DNA from: Bacteroidota bacterium
GTDB lineage: Bacteria > Bacteroidota > Bacteroidia > Bacteroidales > F082
Assembly (NCBI GenBank): GCA_014382445.1
Contig: JACNJS010000087.1
Coordinates: forward strand, 1-64,000
DNA length: 64,000 nt
Direction of reading: 5' to 3'
Every line of letters starts with the position of its first letter. The stretch's first letter is position 1. The notes below the pieces were generated by a model that was given only the letters and a program-made list of their open reading frames with translations, was not told the DNA's origin and ran no database searches. Below are positions 41,251 to 51,398 of the stretch, in pieces. Made by a program: the position numbers and the translations under genes.

Positions 41251-41280
41251 CAAAAGTACTTAAAATAATTAGTAATCAAA
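41251..41280 (-). promoter_or_regulatory. Bacteroidota-type promoter for 39640..41211
   Basis: On the minus strand TTTG (41280..41277), 18 bp, TACTTTTG (41258..41251). Confidence 0.55.
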
Positions 41281-41323
41281 TTGGAAAAATAAAAAAATGA
41301 GCAATCAAATCCTTCATTAAAAC

Positions 41324-41361
41324 AAAAAGCCCTACATGAAAAGATCATATAGGGCTTTTTT
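41324..41361 (-). terminator. Rho-independent terminator
   Basis: AAAAAGCCCTA-loop-TAGGGCTTTTTT, downstream of the 41379..43499 stop. Confidence 0.82.
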
Positions 41362-41378
41362 GTAATAGGTCGAAATAC

Positions 41379-43499
41379 TTATTCAACTATAATTTTTCTA
41401 TATGCCGAGCCACTTTGAGTTTCAATATTTACAAAATATACTCCTGGCTTAAGTTCGTTTACATCAACAGCAGCTTGATTTCCGATTACATTCTTGTCTA
41501 TCACAAGTTGTCCTGTAACATTAATAATTTGAATATTTGTGATATTTTCAGCTTTAATAATAAGTACGTTATGAGCTGGATTTGGATAAACTTGAATACT
41601 ACTTTTTTCAATTTCTTCCATATCAGTTATAATAACAGTTACTATATTAGATGGGTCGGATACACCACCTCCATCATAAACAGCAGTAACAAAATATTCG
41701 TGTGAACCAATTGGAGGTTCTAAATCATTGTATTCGGTTACTTCAACAATTGCTGTATTAATTATTGCATCATCACGATATACATTATAACCAAGAAGGC
41801 TTCTGGTACTCACAGCTTGATTATTAATTGGATCAACAATCTCAACATGACTGTAATCAGTTGAATGTACTTTATTAACATTTACTGATCTCGGTTTACT
41901 AGTTTGTGAGTGAGTAATACCTATCTCAGCAATCTTACCACTTGGATACTGAACAATAGCACGAATCAAATATGCTTCACTCCATTGTTCCCAAGTAGAA
42001 ACATTGTCGAAATCCCAACTTCTGCCATTATTTAGATTAGCATCATAACCTACGAAAGTTGTTCCGTTTATAGATCCAAAACCAACAACAAAATCACCGG
42101 TAAAGGTTATGTCTTGAGATGAAACATCAACTTCCATCCAATTATCGTCAACGGCTGTTGCAGTTTCCATATATATAACCTCAGTTCCTGGCTGAGCGCC
42201 ATCCCATCCAAATACTGTAGCATTAAATGTATTATCACCAGTTTGTATTGAAGTATAAAACTTTAAGGTTAACACCTTGCAATCAGTATCAGGTGACATA
42301 TGAGTTGCCATCGTATAACCTTCGTAACTGTATGAGCCTGAAGCCACATCATTATCATATATTAATTCCTCAATGGTTCCGCCGCCACCAGGAGCCTCCC
42401 AAGTGAGTTGAACATCATCATAAGGTCCAACAACTGCTTGCAAGTTTGTAGGTGCTGGAGGATTACCATAAATGTACATACCACCAGTACCTGAAGAAGA
42501 AACATTAGTTCCTGCCCATCCGGTTTCTAAATCCAACCATACGGAAGCCTGGAAAGGATATTCTATAGTCATTTCTGTCCAGGTATGTCCACCATCTTCA
42601 CTTCGGGAAATTCCCATTTCAGCACCACTGGCAGAACCTATAAGTGTATTTGCAGTACCCGGAACGTGGGAAAAATAACGGGCAAAAGCCGGTCCAGAAG
42701 TAGAGAACTCCGTCCAGGTTATACCGCCATCATCTGTTTCATTAAGTACACCTTCAATACCCAAGTTAAGATATGATCTAAAGGCAATACCGTTCATATC
42801 ATCAAACATAAGCGAACTTACTGTTTCGGAAGAACCAAATACTGTCATAGAAACATCCCAGGTATAACCCATGTCGTTTGACCTGAAGATTCTACCCTGG
42901 TTCGTCCCCCACCAAATGTTGTCACCAAAAGCACAATAATTGCCAGTAATTCCATACTCCCCAGAAGTTGGTGCAGGAATATTAGCTTCAGGAACACGTG
43001 TCCAAACTTCTCCACCATCAGTTGTAGTGTAAAGCTCATAGTAACCACCAATTGGATCACCTTGGGCAAATCCATCCATATCATTAAAGAAATGAATCAC
43101 ATTTGCAAATGAACTGCTGCCATAAACACCACCTTTTTTCTCCCATGTCGCTCCTCCATCAATTGTTTTGTAAAGTCCCTGTGATGCACCAGTATTAAAT
43201 ACAGCCCAACAAATATCTGCATCAATAGCAAATAACTGCGAAAGTCCATCACCTAGATTAAAAGTCCCTGCTTGCCATGTATTTCCACCATCAATTGATC
43301 TGGTAAATCCATCATATATAGATCCATCATTGTTTATCGCCAATCCCCATATGGCAGTATTATCATTCATACCAAGCGACATTTGTCCAACTCCTTTATC
43401 TGTTGGCAAACCAGAATCCACCTGATTCCATCCAGGTTGGCTCATCGCTGCAAAGCCCAAGGCAATTAATATTGCCATTAAAAAAGTAATTTTTTTCAT
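41379..43499 (-). CDS. Secreted beta-propeller/BNR-like protein with T9SS type A sorting domain
   Basis: Repeated SxDGGxTW motifs (RSIDGGNTWQAG, KTIDGGATWEKK, TTDGGEVWTRV, SEDGGHTWTEM); Fn3-like segment; C-terminal IQVYPNPAHNVLIIKAE...GVYFVNIETQSGSAYRKIIVE. Confidence 0.9.
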   Translation of the reverse strand: MKKITFLMAILIALGFAAMSQPGWNQVDSGLPTDKGVGQMSLGMNDNTAIWGLAINNDGSIYDGFTRSIDGGNTWQAGTFNLGDGLSQLFAIDADICWAVFNTGASQGLYKTIDGGATWEKKGGVYGSSSFANVIHFFNDMDGFAQGDPIGGYYELYTTTDGGEVWTRVPEANIPAPTSGEYGITGNYCAFGDNIWWGTNQGRIFRSNDMGYTWDVSMTVFGSSETVSSLMFDDMNGIAFRSYLNLGIEGVLNETDDGGITWTEFSTSGPAFARYFSHVPGTANTLIGSASGAEMGISRSEDGGHTWTEMTIEYPFQASVWLDLETGWAGTNVSSSGTGGMYIYGNPPAPTNLQAVVGPYDDVQLTWEAPGGGGTIEELIYDNDVASGSYSYEGYTMATHMSPDTDCKVLTLKFYTSIQTGDNTFNATVFGWDGAQPGTEVIYMETATAVDDNWMEVDVSSQDITFTGDFVVGFGSINGTTFVGYDANLNNGRSWDFDNVSTWEQWSEAYLIRAIVQYPSGKIAEIGITHSQTSKPRSVNVNKVHSTDYSHVEIVDPINNQAVSTRSLLGYNVYRDDAIINTAIVEVTEYNDLEPPIGSHEYFVTAVYDGGGVSDPSNIVTVIITDMEEIEKSSIQVYPNPAHNVLIIKAENITNIQIINVTGQLVIDKNVIGNQAAVDVNELKPGVYFVNIETQSGSAYRKIIVE

Positions 43500-43646
43500 A
43501 AGTAAAATATTTTGTGTTATTAATATGATTGGTTATTATTTTTCAAATCTATAAAAAATTTTAACACCAATAGTTTATATGTGTTTACTTTGTAGATAAT
43601 TTGTAATAATTGATTTGACAGTTTGTTGAAGAAAATCAATTCATAA

Positions 43647-44315
43647 TTATAATTTCCATGCCCTCAAAAATTCCCTTTTTCCCGGTGGACCAGGAAGCTT
43701 TTCAATTCTAAAACCTGCTTCTTTTAAGGCTCTTTTAACAATCCCTTTGCACGAATATGTTGTTAATACACTATCAGCTACCATAGATTTATAAATATTG
43801 ATAAAGATATCTGGTGTCCAAACCTCAGGTTGCGCATCAGGTGAAAATGCATCAAAAAAAACTACATTGTAGTAACTGTCAGGAAGATTTGCATCTTCTA
43901 TTAAATCACTATTCACTTGAAATAAAAATTTGCCCGACAGCTTTTTACTATTACCAATATCGTTGTGAATATCTAAAAATAGGTTTTTATCGATCCCCAA
44001 TTGGTTTGGATAATTAAGAAGCAATGCTTCATTTTTGCATATAGGAAATGGCTCCAATCCATAATAAGTAACAGATATATTATTTTCTTCCGACCACAAG
44101 TATGCCAGTAACATATTCAATCCGGTACCGCTTCCTACTTCAAGTATTCTAAGGTCTGTTAAGTTCTTATCAATAACTGTATTTAATCCCGCATCTATAA
44201 ATATATGTTTCGATTCCTGAATTGCGCCAAAACCTGAATGGTAATTTTCGCCAAATTTTTCACTGAATATGGTATGCGATCCGTCATCGGTAAGGAGCAA
44301 TCTGTTTTTAATCAT
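43647..44315 (-). CDS. mnmD: MnmD-like tRNA (5-methylaminomethyl-2-thiouridylate)-methyltransferase
   Basis: LLLTDDGSHTIFSEKFGENYHSGFGAIQESKHIFIDAGL...ILEVGSGTGLNMLLAYLW...YYNVVFFDAFSPDAQPEVWTPDIF...YSCKGIVKRALKEAGFRIEKLPGPPGKREFLRA. Confidence 0.9.
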   Translation of the reverse strand: MIKNRLLLTDDGSHTIFSEKFGENYHSGFGAIQESKHIFIDAGLNTVIDKNLTDLRILEVGSGTGLNMLLAYLWSEENNISVTYYGLEPFPICKNEALLLNYPNQLGIDKNLFLDIHNDIGNSKKLSGKFLFQVNSDLIEDANLPDSYYNVVFFDAFSPDAQPEVWTPDIFINIYKSMVADSVLTTYSCKGIVKRALKEAGFRIEKLPGPPGKREFLRAWKL

Positions 44316-44402
44316 AGTATGATATTTACTCTTGACAAATATATCTTAAACCTGATACACCGGAAATAACTAACATCAATCAACAAAAAACCAATATCAG
44401 AG

Positions 44403-46229
44403 TTAAGACCCTAACAATTTCTTTATAAGGTCTGCTCTGCCAAGCTTCAGCAAACTGCTTTTAATCCTGTTTCTGTATTCGGGTTTATACCAAAAAAAAT
44501 ACATGTGCTGACGCTCTCTTTCTTCTTTTGTGCGGGCAACATATACAGGTTTTAAATTATGTGGGTCAATTCCTGTATAATACATTACCGTGGCAACGGT
44601 CATTGGTGTTGGCGTAAAACCCTGTACCTGTTCGAGATGCAATCCTGCAGCTTTTGTATCGGCAGCCAGTTGGGCCATATCTTCCTCAGTACTTCCTGGA
44701 TGGCTTGAGATAAAGTATGGTATTATTTGTTGCTTTAAACCTGCTTTCGCAGAAATTGATAAAAACTTATTTTTAAACAAGTCATAGAGTTTGAAAGAAG
44801 GCTTTCGCATAATTTTCAACACATCATCAGAAGTATGCTCAGGTGCTATCTTTAACCGGCCGGAAACATTTTTTGAAACAACACGGTTCAGGTAGGTTTC
44901 CATGTCATCACCACCTTTAGCATTATACTCTTTAATAAGAAGATCATACCTTATGCCACTCCCAATTGTCACTTTTTTTATTTCGGGTAATGATTCAACC
45001 TTTTCATATAAGTTGAGTAATGGCTTATGCGATGTGTTAAGATTAGTACATATTTTTGGAAATATACATGACGGTCGTTTGCAGCTTTCACAGATGCTTA
45101 GATCAACGCCTTTCATTTGATACATATTTGCAGAGGGTCCTCCTAAATCAGTAAGGTACCCCTTAAAATCTGATAATTTGGATACCTTCTTTACTTCGTC
45201 AATAATTGATTTCTCCGTTCGTGATGATACAAACTTACCCTGATGTGCCGAAATAGTGCAAAAGCTACATCCGCCAAAGCATCCACGGTGAATATTAACC
45301 GAAAACTTAATCATCTCATAAGCTGGAATTGGGCCCTTACTATTATATTTAGGATGAGGCATCCTGCTATATGGGAGATCATAAATTTTGTCGATTTTCT
45401 TTTCACTCAAATATGGAATTGCAGGATTTACAACCAGATATGTATTATCAATTTGCTGAACCAATCGCTTTGCATGTATACTATTCGACTCAACTTCTAT
45501 AACTTTAAAGTTACCGGCAAAAATAAATTTGTCGTGTAAACACTCCTCATGCGAAGCAATGAAATTTGTTTCCCACTTTTTATTTACAGGAATTTCTGAT
45601 TTTGAATTTGTAAAAAAAGCTGTTTGAGGTATCGTGTTTAATTTAGTAAAAGGAACACCCTTTTTAAGCAATTTTACAATTTGTATGATCGGTTCTTCGC
45701 CCATACCATAAACCATCAAATCGGCACCCGATTGCCACAACATACTCGGTTTAAGTTCATCCTTCCAGTAATCATAATGAGTAAACCTTCGCATCGAAGC
45801 CTCCACTCCGCCAATAATAACAGGAATATCCGGAAAAATATCCTTTAATATTTTTGTATAAACAATTGTGGGGTAATCGGGTCTGAAGCCAGATTTATTG
45901 CCTGGAGTATAAGCATCATTTGACCTTAGTCGGCGGTTAGCAGTATAATGATTAACCATTGAATCCATTACACCGGCCGAAACTCCAAAAAATAAACGAG
46001 GTTTTCCAAGTTTCTTAAAATCTCTAAAGTCATCACGCCAGTTAGGTTGCGGAACAATGGCAACTTTGAGTCCCATATCTTCAAGCACCCTTCCTATTAC
46101 AGCAATCCCAAATGATGGATGATCGATATAAGCATCACCGGTAAAAAGGATTACATCAAGTTGATCCCATCCTCTTTCCTTCACTTCCTTGATTGTTGTA
46201 GGAAGCCATACTTGTTTATCAATCATCAT
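44403..46229 (-). CDS. YgiQ family radical SAM protein
   Basis: N-terminal DVILFTGDAYIDHPSFGIAVIGRVLEDMG; radical SAM CFGGCSFCTISAHQGKFVSSRT; C-terminal LEQVQGFTPTPMTVATVMYYTG. Confidence 0.95.
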   Translation of the reverse strand: MMIDKQVWLPTTIKEVKERGWDQLDVILFTGDAYIDHPSFGIAVIGRVLEDMGLKVAIVPQPNWRDDFRDFKKLGKPRLFFGVSAGVMDSMVNHYTANRRLRSNDAYTPGNKSGFRPDYPTIVYTKILKDIFPDIPVIIGGVEASMRRFTHYDYWKDELKPSMLWQSGADLMVYGMGEEPIIQIVKLLKKGVPFTKLNTIPQTAFFTNSKSEIPVNKKWETNFIASHEECLHDKFIFAGNFKVIEVESNSIHAKRLVQQIDNTYLVVNPAIPYLSEKKIDKIYDLPYSRMPHPKYNSKGPIPAYEMIKFSVNIHRGCFGGCSFCTISAHQGKFVSSRTEKSIIDEVKKVSKLSDFKGYLTDLGGPSANMYQMKGVDLSICESCKRPSCIFPKICTNLNTSHKPLLNLYEKVESLPEIKKVTIGSGIRYDLLIKEYNAKGGDDMETYLNRVVSKNVSGRLKIAPEHTSDDVLKIMRKPSFKLYDLFKNKFLSISAKAGLKQQIIPYFISSHPGSTEEDMAQLAADTKAAGLHLEQVQGFTPTPMTVATVMYYTGIDPHNLKPVYVARTKEERERQHMYFFWYKPEYRNRIKSSLLKLGRADLIKKLLGS

Positions 46230-46246
46230 TTACCAATTGTCAATCA

Positions 46247-47053
46247 TCATTCAGCAATCACTGCATCCCCTTCAAATACAAACTCCGCAGGTCCTCTTAG
46301 CCAAATATTTGTAAATCTTTTGCTATTATCACCTTTACTTTGTGTAAAACTCACTTTAAAATCACCACCTGCAGTATGAATTGAAACTACCTCTTTTCCT
46401 GTTTCCAGAAAAGCAGCAATGGCAGCTGCAGCTACACCGGTACCACACGAAAGGGTTTCTTCTTCAACTCCTCTTTCATAAGTTCTTACAAATAATCTCT
46501 CTTTGCTTAGTTCAACGAAATTAACGTTAGTGCCGTCGGGAGCAAATCGCTCGCTTTGGCGTGTTTTTCTACCTTCATGCGCAACATCAATTTCAGCTGC
46601 TTTGTCAACAAACTCCACGTAATGCGGCGAACCCGTATCAAGAAAATAATATCCCTCATTTTCTTCAACTTCATTTACATCAGTCAACTGCAAGCTAACA
46701 TCCCATTCTTTTCCGGCAACTATTTCTTTCTCGATTATGGCTTTATGCGGCCCGTCGTATGCTTCAAACACCATCTCATTATCAGATAATCCTATCAAAT
46801 TAGTGAAAGCAGCAATGCACCTTCCTCCATTTCCACACATACTGCTTATGTTGCCATCGGAGTTATAATAAACCATCTCAAAATCATACTTTTGAGATAT
46901 ATTCACCAACATCAAACCATCAGCGCCTATTCCAAATTTTCTATTACAAATCCTCTGAATCTGTAATTTGCTTAACAATAACTTATTACTGCGATTATCA
47001 AGTATTACAAAGTCGTTGCCATTTCCCTGAAACTTATGAAAATGTATCTTCAT
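46247..47053 (-). CDS. dapF: Diaminopimelate epimerase
   Basis: FHKFQGNGNDFVILDNR, YYNSDGNISSMCGNGGRC, TYERGVEEETLSCGTGVAAAAIAA. Confidence 0.96.
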   Translation of the reverse strand: MKIHFHKFQGNGNDFVILDNRSNKLLLSKLQIQRICNRKFGIGADGLMLVNISQKYDFEMVYYNSDGNISSMCGNGGRCIAAFTNLIGLSDNEMVFEAYDGPHKAIIEKEIVAGKEWDVSLQLTDVNEVEENEGYYFLDTGSPHYVEFVDKAAEIDVAHEGRKTRQSERFAPDGTNVNFVELSKERLFVRTYERGVEEETLSCGTGVAAAAIAAFLETGKEVVSIHTAGGDFKVSFTQSKGDNSKRFTNIWLRGPAEFVFEGDAVIAE

Positions 47054-47180
47054 GAAAAATTAATTTAATGCAACATTTAGCATAATTAATCCGTTGAATT
47101 TAATGATCGCAGGATTTAACATTAATTAACCATTATAAAAAAATTAATGTTTTAAATTGCCGTTATAAAAACAAAAATAC

Positions 47181-48665
47181 ATGAGAAAAATGAGACCTAT
47201 ATCAATTTCAAAAAGTTTTTTAGGTGTTGCTGCTGGCGCACTGTTAATTTTTTTTGCATTATTTATTGTAAACGGGTTCAATAAAAGTAATTCTACGCAA
47301 GTAGATGTCAGCCAAAAACAAAATGTAGATAATCAAGTACTACCAGCTATTTATAATGTAAGCAGCATGCCACAGCAAGCTGTTGACTTTACTTATGCAG
47401 CTGAGAAATCGGTGGATGCTGTCGTTCATATCAAAACCAGAATTATTTCACGGTCAAAACCATCATACGATTTTTTTGACCAATTCAGAGAATATTTACA
47501 CCAATATCCTCCAGGTCAAAACAGTTTTGTAGCATTTGGATCAGGAGTAATTATATCTTCCGATGGATACATAGTTACCAATAATCATGTGATTGATGGT
47601 GCAGATAAAATATCTGTTACTTTCAACGATGAGCGCGAAATTGAAGGTGAGGTTATTGGAGTTGATCCCAGCACTGATTTAGCGGTAATAAAAGTTAAAG
47701 AAAATGGTTTGCCTTTTTTAACGTTTGGTAATTCCGATAATGTAAAAATTGGTGAGTGGGTGCTTGCCGTAGGAAATCCATTTAATCTGAACTCCACAGT
47801 AACAGCAGGTATTGTAAGTGCCAAAGCACGTAACATTAATATATTAGGCGGACAGTCATCAATTGAGTCATTTATACAAACCGATGCCGTTGTAAACAAA
47901 GGCAATAGTGGTGGGGCTCTGGTAAACACAAAGGCTGAACTTATTGGTATAAATGCGGCAATAGCTTCTCATACTGGTGTTTACGAAGGTTACTCATTTG
48001 CTATTCCTGTAAATATTGTGCGAAAAGTAGTTAACGACATTATGGAATATGGTGAAACCCAAAGGGGTTATCTGGGTATTCAAATTCAGGATATAAATGC
48101 TGAATTTGCAGAAGCAAACGGCCTTGAAAGTGTTGATGGTATTTATGTTGCAGGTGTTGCTGAAAATAGTGGAGCCTATGATGCAGGAATTTTAGAAGGT
48201 GATGTTATTCTTTCAATAAATGGGACTTCAACAAATAGTTTATCCTCACTACTAGGGTTAATAGCACAATACAATCCAGGAACAATAGTAAAGGTTGAGA
48301 TTATCCGTGACAACCGAAAAATTACTTATGATGTAACCTTAAAAAATAAAAATGGAACAACATTAATAGTAAAATCGGGTGATTCATTTTATAACGAATT
48401 TCTTGGAGCTAAATTACAACGTGTAACTGTTGAGGAACTTCGAGAGCTTGAAATAACTAACGGGTTAAAAATAATAAAAATTGACAATGGTATACTTAGT
48501 AAAAGTGGTATTAATGAGGGTTTTATCATAACTGAAATAAATGGCGACATGGTAAATTCGCAGGATAACTTATTAACCGCATTAAATAAATCACAAAGAA
48601 ACATAATCCGCCTTAAAGGAATATATCCCAACGGCGTGAGAGTTTCATACGAATTTATGCTTTAA
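47181..48665 (+). CDS. Do/DegQ-family serine endoprotease with PDZ domains
   Basis: Catalytic H (IVTNNHVIDGAD), D (STDLAVIKV), S (VNKGNSGGALVNTKAELIGINAAI); PDZ YLGIQIQDINAEFAE. Confidence 0.95.
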   Translation: MRKMRPISISKSFLGVAAGALLIFFALFIVNGFNKSNSTQVDVSQKQNVDNQVLPAIYNVSSMPQQAVDFTYAAEKSVDAVVHIKTRIISRSKPSYDFFDQFREYLHQYPPGQNSFVAFGSGVIISSDGYIVTNNHVIDGADKISVTFNDEREIEGEVIGVDPSTDLAVIKVKENGLPFLTFGNSDNVKIGEWVLAVGNPFNLNSTVTAGIVSAKARNINILGGQSSIESFIQTDAVVNKGNSGGALVNTKAELIGINAAIASHTGVYEGYSFAIPVNIVRKVVNDIMEYGETQRGYLGIQIQDINAEFAEANGLESVDGIYVAGVAENSGAYDAGILEGDVILSINGTSTNSLSSLLGLIAQYNPGTIVKVEIIRDNRKITYDVTLKNKNGTTLIVKSGDSFYNEFLGAKLQRVTVEELRELEITNGLKIIKIDNGILSKSGINEGFIITEINGDMVNSQDNLLTALNKSQRNIIRLKGIYPNGVRVSYEFML

Positions 48666-48742
48666 TTATTTGTTTCTTTTAATATTTTTTATATCTTGCA
48701 TTGCTGTTTCCTAAAATTCAGATTACATCGCATTCCTGTAGC

Positions 48743-49609
48743 ATGAGACAATTAAAAATAACAAAATCAATAACCAATCGAAACACAGCATCGCTTGACA
48801 AGTATTTGCAGGATATTGGCAAGGAAGGACTCATAACTGCCGAAGAAGAAGTAGCACTGGCCCGTAGAATTAAAAATGGAGACGCTGTAGCCCTTGAAAG
48901 ACTTACCAAAGCAAATTTAAGGTTTGTGGTTTCGGTGTCAAAACAATATCAAAATCAGGGGCTTAGTTTGCCCGATATGATTAATGAAGGAAACCTTGGA
49001 TTAATAAAGGCAGCACAGAGATTTGACGAAACAAGGGGATTTAAGTTTATTTCATATGCAGTATGGTGGATCCGGCAATCTATACTTCAAGCCATAGCCG
49101 AGCAGTCGCGAATTGTTCGCTTGCCACTTAATCAGGTTGGCTCTCTTAATAAAATAAAGAAGGTTTCATCTTTGCTTGAACAACAATTTGAACGAGCTCC
49201 TTCCGAATCAGAAATTGCCATTGAACTGGAAGTTTCAAATCATAAAGTTAATTCAACATTGCGAATTGCCAATCGGTATGTTTCTATGGATGAACCCATG
49301 GGACATGATGAAGATACTAAGTTTCTTGATTTTTTTGTACCGCCCGACACTAAAGAAGCTGATGAGTCGCTTATGATTGAATCTCTTGGTGGTGAAATTC
49401 AACGATCGCTGAGTACATTGAGTGAAAAAGAAAGAGACATATTGAATATGTATTATGGTATTGGCAGAAACTACAGCCTAACGCTTGAAGAAATTGGTGC
49501 AGAATTTGATTTAACTCGTGAAAGAGTGCGCCAGATTAAGGAGAGAGCAATTCAAAAGTTAAGGCATACTGCAAGAAGCCGTTTGCTCAAAGCCTATTTA
49601 GGGCAATAA
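48743..49609 (+). CDS. rpoD: RpoD-like primary sigma factor
   Basis: [43 protein letters not shown]...[35 protein letters not shown]...[32 protein letters not shown] at 48743 preferred over 48701. Confidence 0.94.
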   Translation: MRQLKITKSITNRNTASLDKYLQDIGKEGLITAEEEVALARRIKNGDAVALERLTKANLRFVVSVSKQYQNQGLSLPDMINEGNLGLIKAAQRFDETRGFKFISYAVWWIRQSILQAIAEQSRIVRLPLNQVGSLNKIKKVSSLLEQQFERAPSESEIAIELEVSNHKVNSTLRIANRYVSMDEPMGHDEDTKFLDFFVPPDTKEADESLMIESLGGEIQRSLSTLSEKERDILNMYYGIGRNYSLTLEEIGAEFDLTRERVRQIKERAIQKLRHTARSRLLKAYLGQ

Positions 49610-49730
49610 AAAATAGTTAAGCGGCCAATGAAACCTCACCTCATATCCGTTGGTTTTAACCCCTACTAAACAAACAAAATTAATGCTAGTAAATGATTAT
49701 TAAGAATGTGTATAAAATAGCTAATTTTCA

Positions 49731-49759
49731 TTGATAATTATCTTCTTTTCTTAATTTTG
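49731..49759 (+). promoter_or_regulatory. Bacteroidota-type promoter for gap
   Basis: TTG (49731..49733), 18 bp, TAATTTTG (49752..49759). Confidence 0.5.
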
Positions 49760-49814
49760 CATCTACAGCTTAAGTTACTACTTTCCTAAATAGTAATTCA
49801 AAAAATATTGAACA

Positions 49815-51278
49815 ATGGTAGAGAAAAAAAACATTAACGGAAATTACGAGAACTCCTTAAATGTGTGGGCAAACCAGGAGATGATCGCCAATGAGTTCAT
49901 CAGTGTGTTGTCTAAGTTATTTTACAACAAATCAATTGAGCTGGTGTTGTTCAGAAGTCAGTTAATCGACCGAAGCGCAAGCCTTATATTGTACCGGCAT
50001 TCATATGCTGAAAACATTATTAATCGGCAACTTAAGATTGAGGATTCTCTTGAGTTAGCAAAAGCAATTCTGCATTGCAATATCATACCGTCAAAACTCG
50101 ACATTGGTAAACTCAGCGGAGAATGGATTGCAGAAAAAGATAACTATGTTGATGCTGAAGATTTTATCAAAATAAAATTAAAAAATTACATTGAGGATAA
50201 ACCAAAATTCAAACCTCCGGTTGATGTTGTACTTTACGGGTTTGGACGTATTGGAAGGTTATTGGCACGCGAGCTGATTATACAGGGTAACGGCCATCAA
50301 CTGAGAGTTCGGGCAATAGTAACAAGGAGTAATAGTGAAGAACAGATAGTTAAACGGGCTTCACTTCTTCGTCATGACTCGGTTCATGGTCCTTTTAGAG
50401 GTATTGCTATTGAGAACCTAAAAAATAAAACCATATATATTAACGGGCATGAAGTACTTATGCTTGCAGCAAATAATCCTGAAGATATTGATTATACTGA
50501 ATATGGAATTAATAATGCAGTATTAATTGATAACACAGGTATTTACCGTGATCGTGAGGGGTTAGGCAGGCATCTTAAGGCAAAAGGAATATCTAAAGTA
50601 GTTCTTACGGCTCCCGGCAAAGGCGACATCCCTAATATTGTTTTTGGTGTAAACGATAAAACCGTTGATTATAAAAAGGAAACTATCTTCTCGGCTGCCT
50701 CCTGTACTACTAATGCTGCTGCTCCGGTTCTTGCAGTTATTGAAAAAGAGTTTGGAATTAAACAGGGGCATCTCGAAACTGTTCATTCATATACCAACGA
50801 CCAGAACCTGCTGGACAATATGCATAAAAAAACCCGTCGTGGGCGTTCAGCTCCCCTGAACCTGGTTATTACCGAAACAGGAGCAGCTAAAGCTGTTACC
50901 AAAATAATCCCAAGCCTTGTGGGCAAAATAACTGGTAATGCAATCCGGGTTCCCACTCCTAACGTTTCATTGGTAATACTTAAATTAACTCTAAATAGAG
51001 AAACAAGTATTGAGGAAATAAATGAACTCATGAGACAAACTTCCTTATCGGGAGAATTAGTTGCTCAGGTGAAATATTCAACATCTGCCGATGCCGTTTC
51101 TTCTGATTTTATCAGCGAACCTGCAACATTAGTTTACGACAGTAATGCAACAATAGTATCTTCAGATAAAAAGAACATTGTAGTATATGTGTGGTACGAC
51201 AACGAATTTGGATATGCCCTTCAGGTTATACGAGTAGCTAAAAATATGGCAGGTGTAAAACGCCCTACATATTATTAA
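49815..51278 (+). CDS. gap: Glyceraldehyde-3-phosphate dehydrogenase, long form with N-terminal extension
   Basis: YGFGRIGRLLARELI, SAASCTTNAAAPVL catalytic Cys, HSYTNDQNLLDN, RGRSAPLNLVITETGAAKAV; about 130 aa precede the Rossmann motif. Confidence 0.93.
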   Translation: MVEKKNINGNYENSLNVWANQEMIANEFISVLSKLFYNKSIELVLFRSQLIDRSASLILYRHSYAENIINRQLKIEDSLELAKAILHCNIIPSKLDIGKLSGEWIAEKDNYVDAEDFIKIKLKNYIEDKPKFKPPVDVVLYGFGRIGRLLARELIIQGNGHQLRVRAIVTRSNSEEQIVKRASLLRHDSVHGPFRGIAIENLKNKTIYINGHEVLMLAANNPEDIDYTEYGINNAVLIDNTGIYRDREGLGRHLKAKGISKVVLTAPGKGDIPNIVFGVNDKTVDYKKETIFSAASCTTNAAAPVLAVIEKEFGIKQGHLETVHSYTNDQNLLDNMHKKTRRGRSAPLNLVITETGAAKAVTKIIPSLVGKITGNAIRVPTPNVSLVILKLTLNRETSIEEINELMRQTSLSGELVAQVKYSTSADAVSSDFISEPATLVYDSNATIVSSDKKNIVVYVWYDNEFGYALQVIRVAKNMAGVKRPTYY

Positions 51279-51398
51279 TGATTCATGATTGGAAATTATA
51301 AATGGCTTAAATGTGTAAAACTTTAGGGCTACTAACTAATCGGTTCAGGTACGATTATTATCTTTGTGCTTCGTTAAAAAAAAATTCCCATCGAGAAT

